From NCBI GenBank assembly GCA_021162325.1, contig JAGGYV010000299.1, positions 1 to 52,282 on the forward strand: a stretch of 52,282 nucleotides of DNA. The letters are read 5' to 3'. Every line of letters starts with the position of its first letter. Within the stretch, counting starts at the first letter, position 1. A model generated the notes under the pieces. That model was not told where the DNA came from, ran no database searches, and saw only the letters and a program-made list of their open reading frames with translations. This document shows, in pieces, positions 25,333 to 33,849 of the stretch. Source of the stretch: Desulfobacteraceae bacterium (lineage in GTDB: Bacteria > Desulfobacterota > Desulfobacteria > Desulfobacterales > Desulfosalsimonadaceae). A program made the translations under genes and the position numbers.

Positions 25333-27393
25333 CTATTGATCTGCATTATAACATAATCTGCAGCAATTCAAGCACCTGTTTGCCTCATATAACGCATCCG
25401 CTTCGGTAATCACCAAATCGACCTCACTCAGATTGTTGATACGCGCTTCAACCGGGAGTTCAGGCATCTCAGTTCGTTTTTTGGGAACAATGCCCTCGAC
25501 AGACTCAAATATAGTGCCGGGGATATGCTTATTCAACAAAAATTCCGGATGAGAGACCACCGGTTTGCCGTTCAAAAACAAATCGATTGACCGAGCCGCT
25601 TTTCGGCCGCCACCGATGGCTGTCACCACCAGGGATGGACCGGTCGCTGCATCACCGGCGGCAAAGATATAGGGTACATTGGTCTGACACGTAGCAGGCT
25701 CTACTTCAATTGTTTTCCACCGGGTGATTTCCAATTCATCTAACCGATCCCCCTTACCACGGAATGCCAGCAAAGGTGACTGGCCGATGGCGGTTATAAT
25801 CATATCCACATCAAGAACCGTCTCAGACCCTTCAACCGGAATAGGTCGCCTTCGTCCACTGGCATCAGGTTCTCCCAGTTCCATTTTCAAATACTCAAGG
25901 CCCGTTACCTGATTTTTCTCATCCCCGACAACCTTATTCGGAGCTGCCAAAAATACGAAATCGATCCCTTCATGCTCGGATGCGATAATTTCAACTTCAT
26001 TGGCCGGCATTTCTTTGCGTGTTCGCCGATAAACCAGATAGACCTTGTCTACCCCTTTTCGCAGCAGGGTCCGGCAACAGTCAATGGCTGTATTTCCACC
26101 GCCGATGACCGCTACCCGTTGACCGATACGGACATTTTCATTATTTCCAATTTTAGCCAAAAAATCAATCCCGGTAAAACATCCGGTCAGGTCTTCTCCG
26201 GGAATCCCCAGATTATAATCATTCCACGCACCGACACTAAAAAAGACGGCGTCAAAACCAGAAGCGATCAATGAACCAAAATCAAAATCAACCCCCAGGC
26301 GGACATTGGTATGAGCGTTTATACCTAAGTTTATAATCCCCTCTATTTCCCAATCCAGTACTTTTTTCGGTAAACGATATTCAGGAATGCCATATCGCAG
26401 CATGCCGCCCAACTTCGGCATGGCTTCAAATATTTCAGGACGATGTCCGATGCGTCTTAAAAAATAAGCACAACTCAGACCAGCCGGCCCACCACCAATG
26501 ACAGCCACTCGATTACCGGTATCCGGCGCACATTCGATGGGAAAGCGCTTGCCTGAATTCATTTCATAGTCGGCGACAAATCGTTTCAACTGGTTAATTG
26601 AAACCGGTTCATCTTCAACCCCGCGACGACAATAAGACTCGCAGGGATGCGGGCATACCCTTCCGCAAGCCAATAACAGGGGGTTTCGCTCCCTGATGGT
26701 ATTGACCGCTGCTTCGTATTCTCCATTACGGATATGCCCAATATATCGAGGGATATCGATTTCCGCAGGACAGGTTTGCGCACATGGTGCCAGAGCATCA
26801 TCATAGGCATTTAAATGCAGAAGACGCTGAGAAACAGTCCGCACTTCCAATATGGATTTAGGGCATGCCGCTTCACAGGCGCCGCAACCGACGCATTTTT
26901 CCCTGTCGACTTCCGGATACCCATCAGGTCCTAAATGAAGCGCATCAAAACCACAGGCACGAACACAATCGCCAAACCCCAAACAACCGATGGTACAATC
27001 CCGTTTCCCGCCATAAAATGACGTCACGGCACGACAGGTATTTAATCCGTTATAGATAAACCGATCCGTCGCCCGATTGCCGCCATTGCAATTATTATAT
27101 GATTTCAATGGTTCGGCCGTGCCGGCTTCAGACCCCATAATAATCGCAATTTCAGATATATTTTCCGTACCGATCAGGATACACGCATTGGCAGGGGCGT
27201 CTTCATTGACGATGGCTTCGGCCGCCGCTGAACAACCGGCAAAACCACACCCGCCGCAATTTGCGCCTGCTAAAAGATTTTCGACTCTGGCAATTCGCGG
27301 GTCTTCATACACATAAAATATTTTGGAAGCAAAACTTAAAATTAAGCCACAAACAGCACCAAGGCTGAAAGTAAATAGTATTGATTCAACCAC
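25333..27393 (-). CDS. rnfB: RnfB fused to a GltD-like FAD/NAD(P) oxidoreductase
   Basis: A 686-residue fusion. Residues 1-25 are the RnfB membrane anchor. Next come the RnfB 4Fe-4S motif (Cys46, 49, 54, 71) and a ferredoxin region at 133-182 (GCLGFGDCVRAC, CVGCGACEAACP). From about residue 204 it is a whole glutamate-synthase-small-subunit/NfnB-like flavoprotein: iron-sulfur cysteines 204-255, an FAD site VAVIGGGPAGLSC near 297, an NAD(P) site VAVIGGGNTAIDCC near 427, and a C-terminal FAADGAAT-like FAAGDAATGPS. RnfB normally accepts electrons from ferredoxin; the extra module could add a direct NAD(P)H branch. It is the last rnf gene, 111 bases after rnfA. Confidence 0.93.
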   Translation of the reverse strand: MVESILFTFSLGAVCGLILSFASKIFYVYEDPRIARVENLLAGANCGGCGFAGCSAAAEAIVNEDAPANACILIGTENISEIAIIMGSEAGTAEPLKSYNNCNGGNRATDRFIYNGLNTCRAVTSFYGGKRDCTIGCLGFGDCVRACGFDALHLGPDGYPEVDREKCVGCGACEAACPKSILEVRTVSQRLLHLNAYDDALAPCAQTCPAEIDIPRYIGHIRNGEYEAAVNTIRERNPLLLACGRVCPHPCESYCRRGVEDEPVSINQLKRFVADYEMNSGKRFPIECAPDTGNRVAVIGGGPAGLSCAYFLRRIGHRPEIFEAMPKLGGMLRYGIPEYRLPKKVLDWEIEGIINLGINAHTNVRLGVDFDFGSLIASGFDAVFFSVGAWNDYNLGIPGEDLTGCFTGIDFLAKIGNNENVRIGQRVAVIGGGNTAIDCCRTLLRKGVDKVYLVYRRTRKEMPANEVEIIASEHEGIDFVFLAAPNKVVGDEKNQVTGLEYLKMELGEPDASGRRRPIPVEGSETVLDVDMIITAIGQSPLLAFRGKGDRLDELEITRWKTIEVEPATCQTNVPYIFAAGDAATGPSLVVTAIGGGRKAARSIDLFLNGKPVVSHPEFLLNKHIPGTIFESVEGIVPKKRTEMPELPVEARINNLSEVDLVITEADALYEANRCLNCCRLCYNADQ

Positions 27394-27504
27394 GACAATC
27401 CTCTTGATTTTTTCTATTCATATCAATTGACGTTGACTATCAATATCAACTACGCCTTCAATAAATTAAAAGCGTTGAATGTCACTAACGTTTAAAAAAA
27501 CGTT

Positions 27505-28077
27505 CTACACCATTCCCTGGAATGCAAAAAAAGCAAGGGAAATCATGCCGGCGGTAATCAGCGCAATGGATGTATCCTGAAGCGGTTTCGGAACCCGTGC
27601 AAGAAGAATCCGTTCACGGAGTCCTGCAAAAAGAATCAGTGCCAAGGCGAACCCGACCGCATAAAAGAACGAAGCAACCAACGCCTGAAGAAATGTAAAT
27701 TCCTTATCAATATTCAGTACGCATACTCCCATAACCGCACAGTTTGTTGTAATCAGCGGTAAAAAAATGCCGAGACCGGCATACAATGCGGGAATACTTT
27801 TTTTCAAAAACATTTCAACAAATTGAACCAAAGAGGCGATGACCACAATAAAGGCGATGGTCCTCAGATATACCAGACCAAATTTCACGAGAATAAAGGT
27901 ATAAATAACCCAGGTAATCGTTCCTGCCAGGACCAGCACAAAAATTACTGCCATTCCCATACCCACAGCGGTTTCCATTTTTTTCGAGGTTCCCAGAAAC
28001 GGACAATTTCCAAGAAACTGAGCAAGCAGAATATTATTAACAAAAATACATGCGATGATAAGTTCAAAATAACCCAT
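27505..28077 (-). CDS. rnfA: Rnf complex membrane subunit RnfA
   Basis: A 190-residue, six-segment membrane protein with FVNNILLAQFLGNCPFLG at the N-terminus and ITTNCAVMGVCV in the middle. The cysteines in these two half-membrane loops ligate an iron-sulfur cluster shared with RnfE in the Rnf/NQR family. It follows rnfE with 12 bases between, within the rnfCDGEAB transcript. Confidence 0.96.
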   Translation of the reverse strand: MGYFELIIACIFVNNILLAQFLGNCPFLGTSKKMETAVGMGMAVIFVLVLAGTITWVIYTFILVKFGLVYLRTIAFIVVIASLVQFVEMFLKKSIPALYAGLGIFLPLITTNCAVMGVCVLNIDKEFTFLQALVASFFYAVGFALALILFAGLRERILLARVPKPLQDTSIALITAGMISLAFFAFQGMV

Positions 28078-28089
28078 TATGTTCTCCTG

Positions 28090-28701
28090 TTAATCCCCTA
28101 TCGCATTTATGAAACAGAGCATCAGACCAAGACAGATAAACGCACCCGGCGCCTGAACCATAAACGAAAACGGCTGAAAAGACGGAAATGCCGACGATAA
28201 ATTGTATGAAAGGTCGCCCCAAACCGTTACCGACCCATTCCCCAGCAATTCTCTGACAGCTCCAAGGGCGCCGAGTGCTAACGTATAGCCGATCCCGATT
28301 CCCAAACCGTCCGCCATGGAATATAATACTTTATTTTTATATGCAAATGCTTCCGCCCGCCCCAAAACAATACAGTTGACAACAATCAACGGGATAAATA
28401 CCCCCAGCTTCAGGTATAATGGATACGTATACGCCTGCATCAACAGCTCCACAATCGTCACAAATGATGCAATAATGATAATAAAACAAGCGATTCTCAC
28501 TTTTTGCGGAATGATGCTTCTTAACAGAGAAACCAGGAAATTTGACCCAAACAGAACAAATGTTGTTGCAATCCCCATTCCAAGTCCGTTTTCCATTGAG
28601 GTGGTAACCCCAAGCACAGGACATAAACCCAGCACCAGTCGGAACGGCGGGAGTTCTTCCCACAATCCTTTTGTAAATTCCTGAACTAACGTCTTAGGCA
28701 T
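28090..28701 (-). CDS. rnfE: Rnf complex membrane subunit RnfE
   Basis: A 203-residue membrane protein with PPFRLVLGLCPVLGVTTS near the N-terminus and VVNCIVLGRAEAFA in the middle, matching RnfE/NqrD. It is the pseudo-symmetric partner of RnfA and carries the matching cysteines for the shared cluster. It lies nine bases after rnfG. Confidence 0.96.
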   Translation of the reverse strand: MPKTLVQEFTKGLWEELPPFRLVLGLCPVLGVTTSMENGLGMGIATTFVLFGSNFLVSLLRSIIPQKVRIACFIIIIASFVTIVELLMQAYTYPLYLKLGVFIPLIVVNCIVLGRAEAFAYKNKVLYSMADGLGIGIGYTLALGALGAVRELLGNGSVTVWGDLSYNLSSAFPSFQPFSFMVQAPGAFICLGLMLCFINAIGD

Positions 28702-28710
28702 ATTGATCTC

Positions 28711-29304
28711 CTATTTGCCGAACTGCTGAATTTCTTGTTGTAACTGCGGTTTGATTTTCTGATAAGATTTCAATGCCTTATCAACAGCAACGCATACTGC
28801 ACGGGATGTAATCGTCGCACCACTGATGGCGTTAATCTGTCCGCCGTCCTTGGTTACGGAGACAGATTCCTTAACAGACAGCCCTTTAAACTGAGACACC
28901 AGATCGGGTTTATCTTTGGCGTTTGCACCCAGACCAGGGGTCTCCGTATGAACGGTAACCGCTACACCGACCAGTTTATCTTCATTCACATTAACACCGA
29001 CCATCACGCCAATATCGCCACCAAATCCTTTACCGAATTCCTCAAATGCAATGGTCGTCGCTTTGCCGTCAAACACACCAACAAAAAAACTCGTTTCAGC
29101 GTCACCATCTGCAATTTTAAAGCGGTCTTCAATCGGATTATTGGTCGATCCTTCCAGGATGGACATAATTGCGGGGCCTTTGACAAATGTCAACTGCTGC
29201 GCCTCAATCTGACTGGCCGTCCCTTTATTTACAGCAGCCAGTACGCCGCCGGCAACAGAGCTTAAAACCGTTAAAACAACAACCATTTTTACCATATCAT
29301 TCAT
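28711..29304 (-). CDS. rnfG: Rnf complex subunit RnfG (FMN-binding)
   Basis: A single-span membrane protein with a periplasmic FMN-binding domain. The flavinylation motif is intact: NAISGATITSRAV, in which the SGAT threonine takes FMN by phosphoester linkage through ApbE. The hydrophobic anchor is at the N-terminus (VKMVVVLTVLSSVAGG). I chose the ATG at 29304 (197 residues), where a GGAAAGG ribosome site fits; the frame opens six codons earlier. It overlaps the rnfD end by frame proximity. No apbE gene is in the cluster. Confidence 0.94.
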   Translation of the reverse strand: MNDMVKMVVVLTVLSSVAGGVLAAVNKGTASQIEAQQLTFVKGPAIMSILEGSTNNPIEDRFKIADGDAETSFFVGVFDGKATTIAFEEFGKGFGGDIGVMVGVNVNEDKLVGVAVTVHTETPGLGANAKDKPDLVSQFKGLSVKESVSVTKDGGQINAISGATITSRAVCVAVDKALKSYQKIKPQLQQEIQQFGK

Positions 29305-29305
29305 G

Positions 29306-30265
29306 TTAGACACCCTTTCCAAGTGCTTTGGGTCTAATTTTATCTACAATCGGATTGACCAGGTTTATAATCAGAATCGCATACAGCACCCCGTCAATAT
29401 GGGTACCAATGTTTCTGATCAATACCGTCAGCGCCCCTCCGAGTAGCCCATATATCAACATGGGTATAAAATTTACCGGGGAAGAAGAATCTTCGGTAGC
29501 AAGAAAAAATGCACCGATCAGGGTATATCCGGTTAATAAATGAAAACCGGGACCGGCATAGGCTTCAGGATTTAAAATATTGAAACACAGGGCTGACACA
29601 AATATCCCAACAAGAAAAGAAAATGAAATTTCCCATCTAACAAACCCCCTGAGAATTAAATAGACACCGCCGGCAATCAAACCAATTCCAAAGGTTGATC
29701 CAATGCCGCCGATTTGTTTCCCGAAAAGCAGGTCCATTAAAGCGAAAGGGTCTACCGCCGACGCACCGAAGGTCTTTGACAAAACCAATGGATAGACCGC
29801 TTTAAAATCAAATTGATAATTCAGCAGCGCGGCATTAAAATCAAATAAATCCGCCCAGGACAACATCAAAATCGTCATTGCCAGAACTGCCGGATTAAAA
29901 GGATTGGCACCGATGCCGCCAAAAATTTCCTTACCAATGACCACCGCAAAAAAGGTTCCGGTGATCACTGCCCACCATGGCATAGTTGCCGGAAGCATCA
30001 TCGCAAACATCATGCCGATCAACGCGGCATTGCCATCTCCCACGGATATGGGACGCCGGGAAATAAAATTGATCAGCAACTCCCAGAGTATTGCCGAGGC
30101 AATAGAAAGAGTAACCACCCCGACAGCAGCCATGCCATACTGATAACAGCCGGGGATAACTGCCACAAGGCTGGCCAGAAGAATGTTACGGCTTTTTGTA
30201 GAAATACTGCTCCCGTTATGCCAGAACGGGGCATGCGAAACAGTTAGTTTTAAAGTGCTATGCAT
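29306..30265 (-). CDS. rnfD: Rnf complex subunit RnfD, flavinylation motif not conserved
   Basis: A 319-residue membrane protein of the RnfD/NqrB family with 8-10 hydrophobic segments, NPFNPAVLAM in a central loop and EDSSSPVNFIP near the C-terminus. In family members a periplasmic D-x-x-S-G-A-T motif carries covalent FMN. The corresponding stretch here reads SKTFGASAVDPF, with Ser169 where the threonine should be and no aspartate before it. FMN may therefore be absent, noncovalent or attached to serine. The first codons overlap the rnfC end by eight bases. Confidence 0.94.
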   Translation of the reverse strand: MHSTLKLTVSHAPFWHNGSSISTKSRNILLASLVAVIPGCYQYGMAAVGVVTLSIASAILWELLINFISRRPISVGDGNAALIGMMFAMMLPATMPWWAVITGTFFAVVIGKEIFGGIGANPFNPAVLAMTILMLSWADLFDFNAALLNYQFDFKAVYPLVLSKTFGASAVDPFALMDLLFGKQIGGIGSTFGIGLIAGGVYLILRGFVRWEISFSFLVGIFVSALCFNILNPEAYAGPGFHLLTGYTLIGAFFLATEDSSSPVNFIPMLIYGLLGGALTVLIRNIGTHIDGVLYAILIINLVNPIVDKIRPKALGKGV

Positions 30266-31541
30266 TACTTTCCTCCGCTGCTTTCATACTTTCCAGAGTA
30301 TGCTTCGCCAGCTTGATATGCTGAAAAACAGGTATCCTTGATTCACAAACATAACTACAGAATCCGCATTCAATGCAGGAAAACAGATCATGTTGATCTG
30401 CGGCTTCCTCATATTGTCCGGCTTCGAGAAATCGAATCAATTGATTAACCTGTATATTTGCTGGACATACCCGAACACATTCACCGCAATTGATGCAGGC
30501 GATGTCAGAACCTTCCGTAATCTGACGTTTATCCTGAATAATGATTGTATCAGTGTCCGGCATGACAGGAGTGTCTGTTGAAAAAACAGAAACCCCTTTC
30601 ATTGGACCACCAAAGACCACCCGATCGCCATCATTTAATGTTTCATTGAATTCATTTAAAATATCCTGTAACGGGGTCCCGATAGGAACGGAAACCAGCC
30701 GTTTATTTCCGTCTTTTGAAACAAACGTAACCATCTTTTCCAAAAAAAACTTACCGGTAGTATATGCGGCACCAATGGCACAAACCGCTTCTGAACTAAA
30801 AAATGCGATCCCGGATTTTGACTTTGCGTCAACATCTTCAGAAGCAAGCATATGTTGCATAATCAATTCCGGATGGGCAGACGGATATTCCGAATCCACC
30901 GTTTTAATAATTGCACCCGATGACCCGGCCACCTGCTCAAGTTGTTGGGGAACAATCAGAATCGCATGGGAAATTCCGGTAATTTTACAAAGCAACTCAA
31001 TACCTGTTTTAATAGCGATAATATTGTTTTTTACAAAATATTGATTGGTGATGCCGAGTAAATCATCATCCGCCCCAAGTACCACAATAGCCTTGACCGG
31101 TTTTTCGGAATCAAAAAACACATTAAAATCCGGTTTTCCAGGAAGGCCGGCCAGAAAATCCCTTGCATTTTCAAGGGAAGGTGCCTGACAGGCACTTTTG
31201 AAACTTTCATCGCGGGATTGAGAGGATTCACCATCCACATCAATGGTCAACGATGTGGATTTTTTCCCGAGAATACCGACAAATGGAGAAATTTTTGATA
31301 TTTGTCCGGATTTGCTGGAAAGGAGATAATCAGCGGAACCATCCGACAGGGTGACTTTTTGACCGCTTTTGACGGGATCGCCGATTTTAAACAAAGCATT
31401 GCCGGCATTTTCATCGGGCTGATCAATATAAAGCATGATCTGTTTCCCGGGTTTAATGCGGACAGGTTCTGCCTGTGCTTCATCAATAATTTCATATTGT
31501 AGTTTCGGTTTTACGAGTCCGAAGAATGATCTTTTAATCAT
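30258..31541 (-). CDS. rnfC: Rnf complex subunit RnfC
   Basis: A 427-residue peripheral subunit expected to hold FMN and contact NAD(H). An NADH-dehydrogenase 51-kDa-like region contains FGGPMKGVSVFS, and two 4Fe-4S motifs follow near the C-terminus: CINCGECVRVCP and CIECGFCSYVCESRIP. The NADH-binding glycine-rich segment is less canonical than usual (the region PIGTPLQDIL follows KRLVSVPIG), so partner specificity may differ. The cytochrome gene precedes it by 91 bases. Confidence 0.94.
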   Translation of the reverse strand: MIKRSFFGLVKPKLQYEIIDEAQAEPVRIKPGKQIMLYIDQPDENAGNALFKIGDPVKSGQKVTLSDGSADYLLSSKSGQISKISPFVGILGKKSTSLTIDVDGESSQSRDESFKSACQAPSLENARDFLAGLPGKPDFNVFFDSEKPVKAIVVLGADDDLLGITNQYFVKNNIIAIKTGIELLCKITGISHAILIVPQQLEQVAGSSGAIIKTVDSEYPSAHPELIMQHMLASEDVDAKSKSGIAFFSSEAVCAIGAAYTTGKFFLEKMVTFVSKDGNKRLVSVPIGTPLQDILNEFNETLNDGDRVVFGGPMKGVSVFSTDTPVMPDTDTIIIQDKRQITEGSDIACINCGECVRVCPANIQVNQLIRFLEAGQYEEAADQHDLFSCIECGFCSYVCESRIPVFQHIKLAKHTLESMKAAEESNA

Positions 31542-31632
31542 GGATCAACCTATAACTGCTTGACTTATAATTAATTCATTTCCTCAAAAACTTGAGAATC
31601 TTCCGTCTTTTTGACTATAAAATGAGCGCTTT

Positions 31633-32274
31633 TTAAAAACCATGACATTTTTTACAGTCTGCGTCCGTCCTGCCCGGACGGACCCCGAAGTCTTCATGAC
31701 AGCCGATACACTGATCATGAAATGCTTCCGTTCTTTTTCGTGGCGAATGACAGCTTGCGCAGTCATCCTTTCCGGGCACGACACCGGAATCTTCATGACA
31801 GGCGATACACTGTTTATGAAATGCCTGTGTACGTCCCGGCATAAAATCATCTTCAACACCGGGTTCATGGCAATCACTACACAATTGCGGTTCACCGCCA
31901 TCTTCTTCATCATAATCGTGATGGCAGTCATTACATGAAAGCCCCATATCCATACTGTGCATACCATGATCAAATGTACCGTTATCTCCAAAGACCGGGA
32001 TAGATTCACTATCGGACTGATGGCAACTACCGCATGAACCCGGGACATCGGACCGGCTGTCGTCATGGGCATGATGACAGTCAATACATTTTTTCCCATA
32101 CGCATCACTATGGGTCTGATGGTCAAACAAAACATTTCCGCCAACTGTCTTAAACATCAGCCGAACGGGTGGCTCCGGCGACTTTGCAGGCACGGAACTG
32201 TAACAAAACACACCAACAACCAAACAGACAATCGCAAGGGCATAAACAAATTTAAGTTCATTCTTTGAAGACAT
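31633..32274 (-). CDS. Octaheme c-type cytochrome (cytochrome c3-like) at the head of the rnf operon
   Basis: A 213-residue protein with an N-terminal hydrophobic signal or anchor (residues 9-27) and eight CxxCH heme sites: CIDCH, CGSCH, CNDCH, CSDCH, CIACH, CASCH, CIGCH, CKKCH. Extra histidines are plentiful, for example KCIDCHHAHDD, fitting bis-His ligation as in the cytochrome c3 family. It should be periplasmic and membrane-attached. Multiheme cytochromes next to rnfC are known in some sulfate reducers and in methanogen Rnf clusters, where they link Rnf to periplasmic electron carriers. An AAGGAA site precedes the ATG. Confidence 0.93.
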   Translation of the reverse strand: MSSKNELKFVYALAIVCLVVGVFCYSSVPAKSPEPPVRLMFKTVGGNVLFDHQTHSDAYGKKCIDCHHAHDDSRSDVPGSCGSCHQSDSESIPVFGDNGTFDHGMHSMDMGLSCNDCHHDYDEEDGGEPQLCSDCHEPGVEDDFMPGRTQAFHKQCIACHEDSGVVPGKDDCASCHSPRKRTEAFHDQCIGCHEDFGVRPGRTDADCKKCHGF

Positions 32275-32439
32275 CTATTGAGATTCCTTTCAATTGGGCC
32301 TGATACTTATACACAACCGATCACACGCTTCTATGAGAAGGCATCAACGATTAATCTTTCTAAGCCGCCCTTTGCCTTTCATTCATTACGGACACAAAAA
32401 AGACTAACATTTTATACAAATTTAAATTCAAAAAAAAAA

Positions 32440-32469
32440 ATTATTATTATTTTACATAATTTTTGTCAA
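32440..32469 (-). promoter_or_regulatory. Possible sigma-70 promoter for the cytochrome-rnf operon
   Basis: On the minus strand a perfect TTGACA (32469-32464) is followed after 18 bases by AATAAT (32445-32440). The region is extremely A+T-rich, so a chance match is possible. It lies in the 260-base gap between ftsZ and the cytochrome gene, which otherwise shows no gene. Confidence 0.4.
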
Positions 32470-32534
32470 GATATTTATATCACATTGTTAATGACCCCAA
32501 CAGGTATACTTTTGATATATTTTATTAACTGCCC

Positions 32535-33782
32535 TTAATCTGCTTTTCGCCTTAAAAATGTCGGTATATCGTAATCAATATAAGGTTCTCTTTTAGCAGC
32601 CTTTTCATTTTTAAATTTATTTATTTTCTTTACTTTGTGCGCTCCCTGATCAATCTTTCGTCCCTGGGCTTCTTCTTTTTTGCGAATATATGCCGGACGG
32701 ACCAGTTCCGCGTCAAAATTTTTTAATTCTTCCGGGGTCGGATTCCGAACAACACCCCTTACCGCCTCACTGGGCCTGGAAACATCCCTGAAGGATGATC
32801 GCGGTCTCTGCATTTGGCCCTTTCCGTCTCCAATGCCGGTGGCAATAACCGTTACCCGAAGCTCATCACCAAGACTTTCATCAACCGCTGTACCCCAAAT
32901 AATTTCCACGTCATCATCACCGATTTCATTATAAATTCTTTCAGACGCCTCGATGGTTTCCTCCATGGTCAACTCTGAATTACAGGTGATGTTCATCAGC
33001 ACACCCCGCGCGCCCACAATAGAGTTGTCTTCAAGAAGCGGGTGAGAAATGGCTCTTTCCGCTGCTTCAATGGCCCGATTTTCACCACTTGCAACACCAA
33101 TTCCCATAATCGCCATACCCGCCTTGGACATGGTCGCCTTAACATCCGCAAAATCGAGATTAATCAGACCTGGACGTAAAATAAGATCGGTTATGCCTTT
33201 TACCGAATGATTCAATATTTCATCCGCCCGTCTAAACATTTCGATCAATGTCGACTTTCTGGATGCCAATCCCCTTAATCGATCGTTGGGTATTGTAATT
33301 ACGGTATCGGCCATTTCCTTTAACCGGTTGATTCCTTCTTCGGCCTGCTTACTTCTTTTTTTGGCTTCAAAGGCAAACGGTTTTGTGACCACTGCCACAG
33401 TTAACGCCCCAAGCTCTTTACAGATTTCCGCGATAACCGGTGCTGCGCCAGTTCCGGTACCACCGCCTAAGCCGGCAGCAATAAATACCATGTGACTGTC
33501 TGCCAGTGCTTCCCTTAAAACATCGGCTGACTCCAGTGCCGCATCCCTTCCGATATTCGGATCTGCTCCCGCCCCCAGGCCTTCAGTCAATGTCTCACCC
33601 AGCTGAATCTTCGTTTCCGCTTTTGCATAGGCCAGCGCCTGGCCATCCGTGTTGGCGACAATGAACTGAACCCCCTGAAGATTTGAATCAATCATGTTAT
33701 TTACTGCATTACACCCTCCTCCGCCGACACCGATAACCTTAATTTTTGCCGAACTTTCTGCCTCTACATAAGTAAAGTCCAT
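32535..33782 (-). CDS. ftsZ: Cell division protein FtsZ
   Basis: A 415-residue tubulin-like GTPase that forms the division ring. The GTP-binding region has GVGGGGCNAVNNMI and the tubulin signature GLGGGTGTGAAPVIAE; DVKATMSKAGMAIMG-type T7-loop sequence is intact. A variable linker from about residue 330 ends in the conserved peptide YDIPTFLRRKAD, which docks FtsA and other partners. An AAGGAGG site precedes the ATG. It is the last gene of the dcw cluster, 67 bases after ftsA. Confidence 0.97.
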   Translation of the reverse strand: MDFTYVEAESSAKIKVIGVGGGGCNAVNNMIDSNLQGVQFIVANTDGQALAYAKAETKIQLGETLTEGLGAGADPNIGRDAALESADVLREALADSHMVFIAAGLGGGTGTGAAPVIAEICKELGALTVAVVTKPFAFEAKKRSKQAEEGINRLKEMADTVITIPNDRLRGLASRKSTLIEMFRRADEILNHSVKGITDLILRPGLINLDFADVKATMSKAGMAIMGIGVASGENRAIEAAERAISHPLLEDNSIVGARGVLMNITCNSELTMEETIEASERIYNEIGDDDVEIIWGTAVDESLGDELRVTVIATGIGDGKGQMQRPRSSFRDVSRPSEAVRGVVRNPTPEELKNFDAELVRPAYIRKKEEAQGRKIDQGAHKVKKINKFKNEKAAKREPYIDYDIPTFLRRKAD

Positions 33783-33849
33783 ACTGCCGCCTCCTTGTAT
33801 GTGTGTTTTTGGCTGTTCTCCTTAAGCCTTCAATATACTATAACGCTGA

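Noticed and set aside
31584..32144. 186-codon minus-strand ORF overlapping the cytochrome gene in another frame
   Set aside because: The overlapping frame contains eight CxxCH motifs and a signal segment, so that one is real; this frame is methionine/isoleucine-rich noise.
32278..32538. 86-codon plus-strand ORF between ftsZ and the cytochrome gene
   Set aside because: It lies in low-complexity A+T-rich sequence where I see a promoter-like motif on the other strand; no ribosome site or family features.
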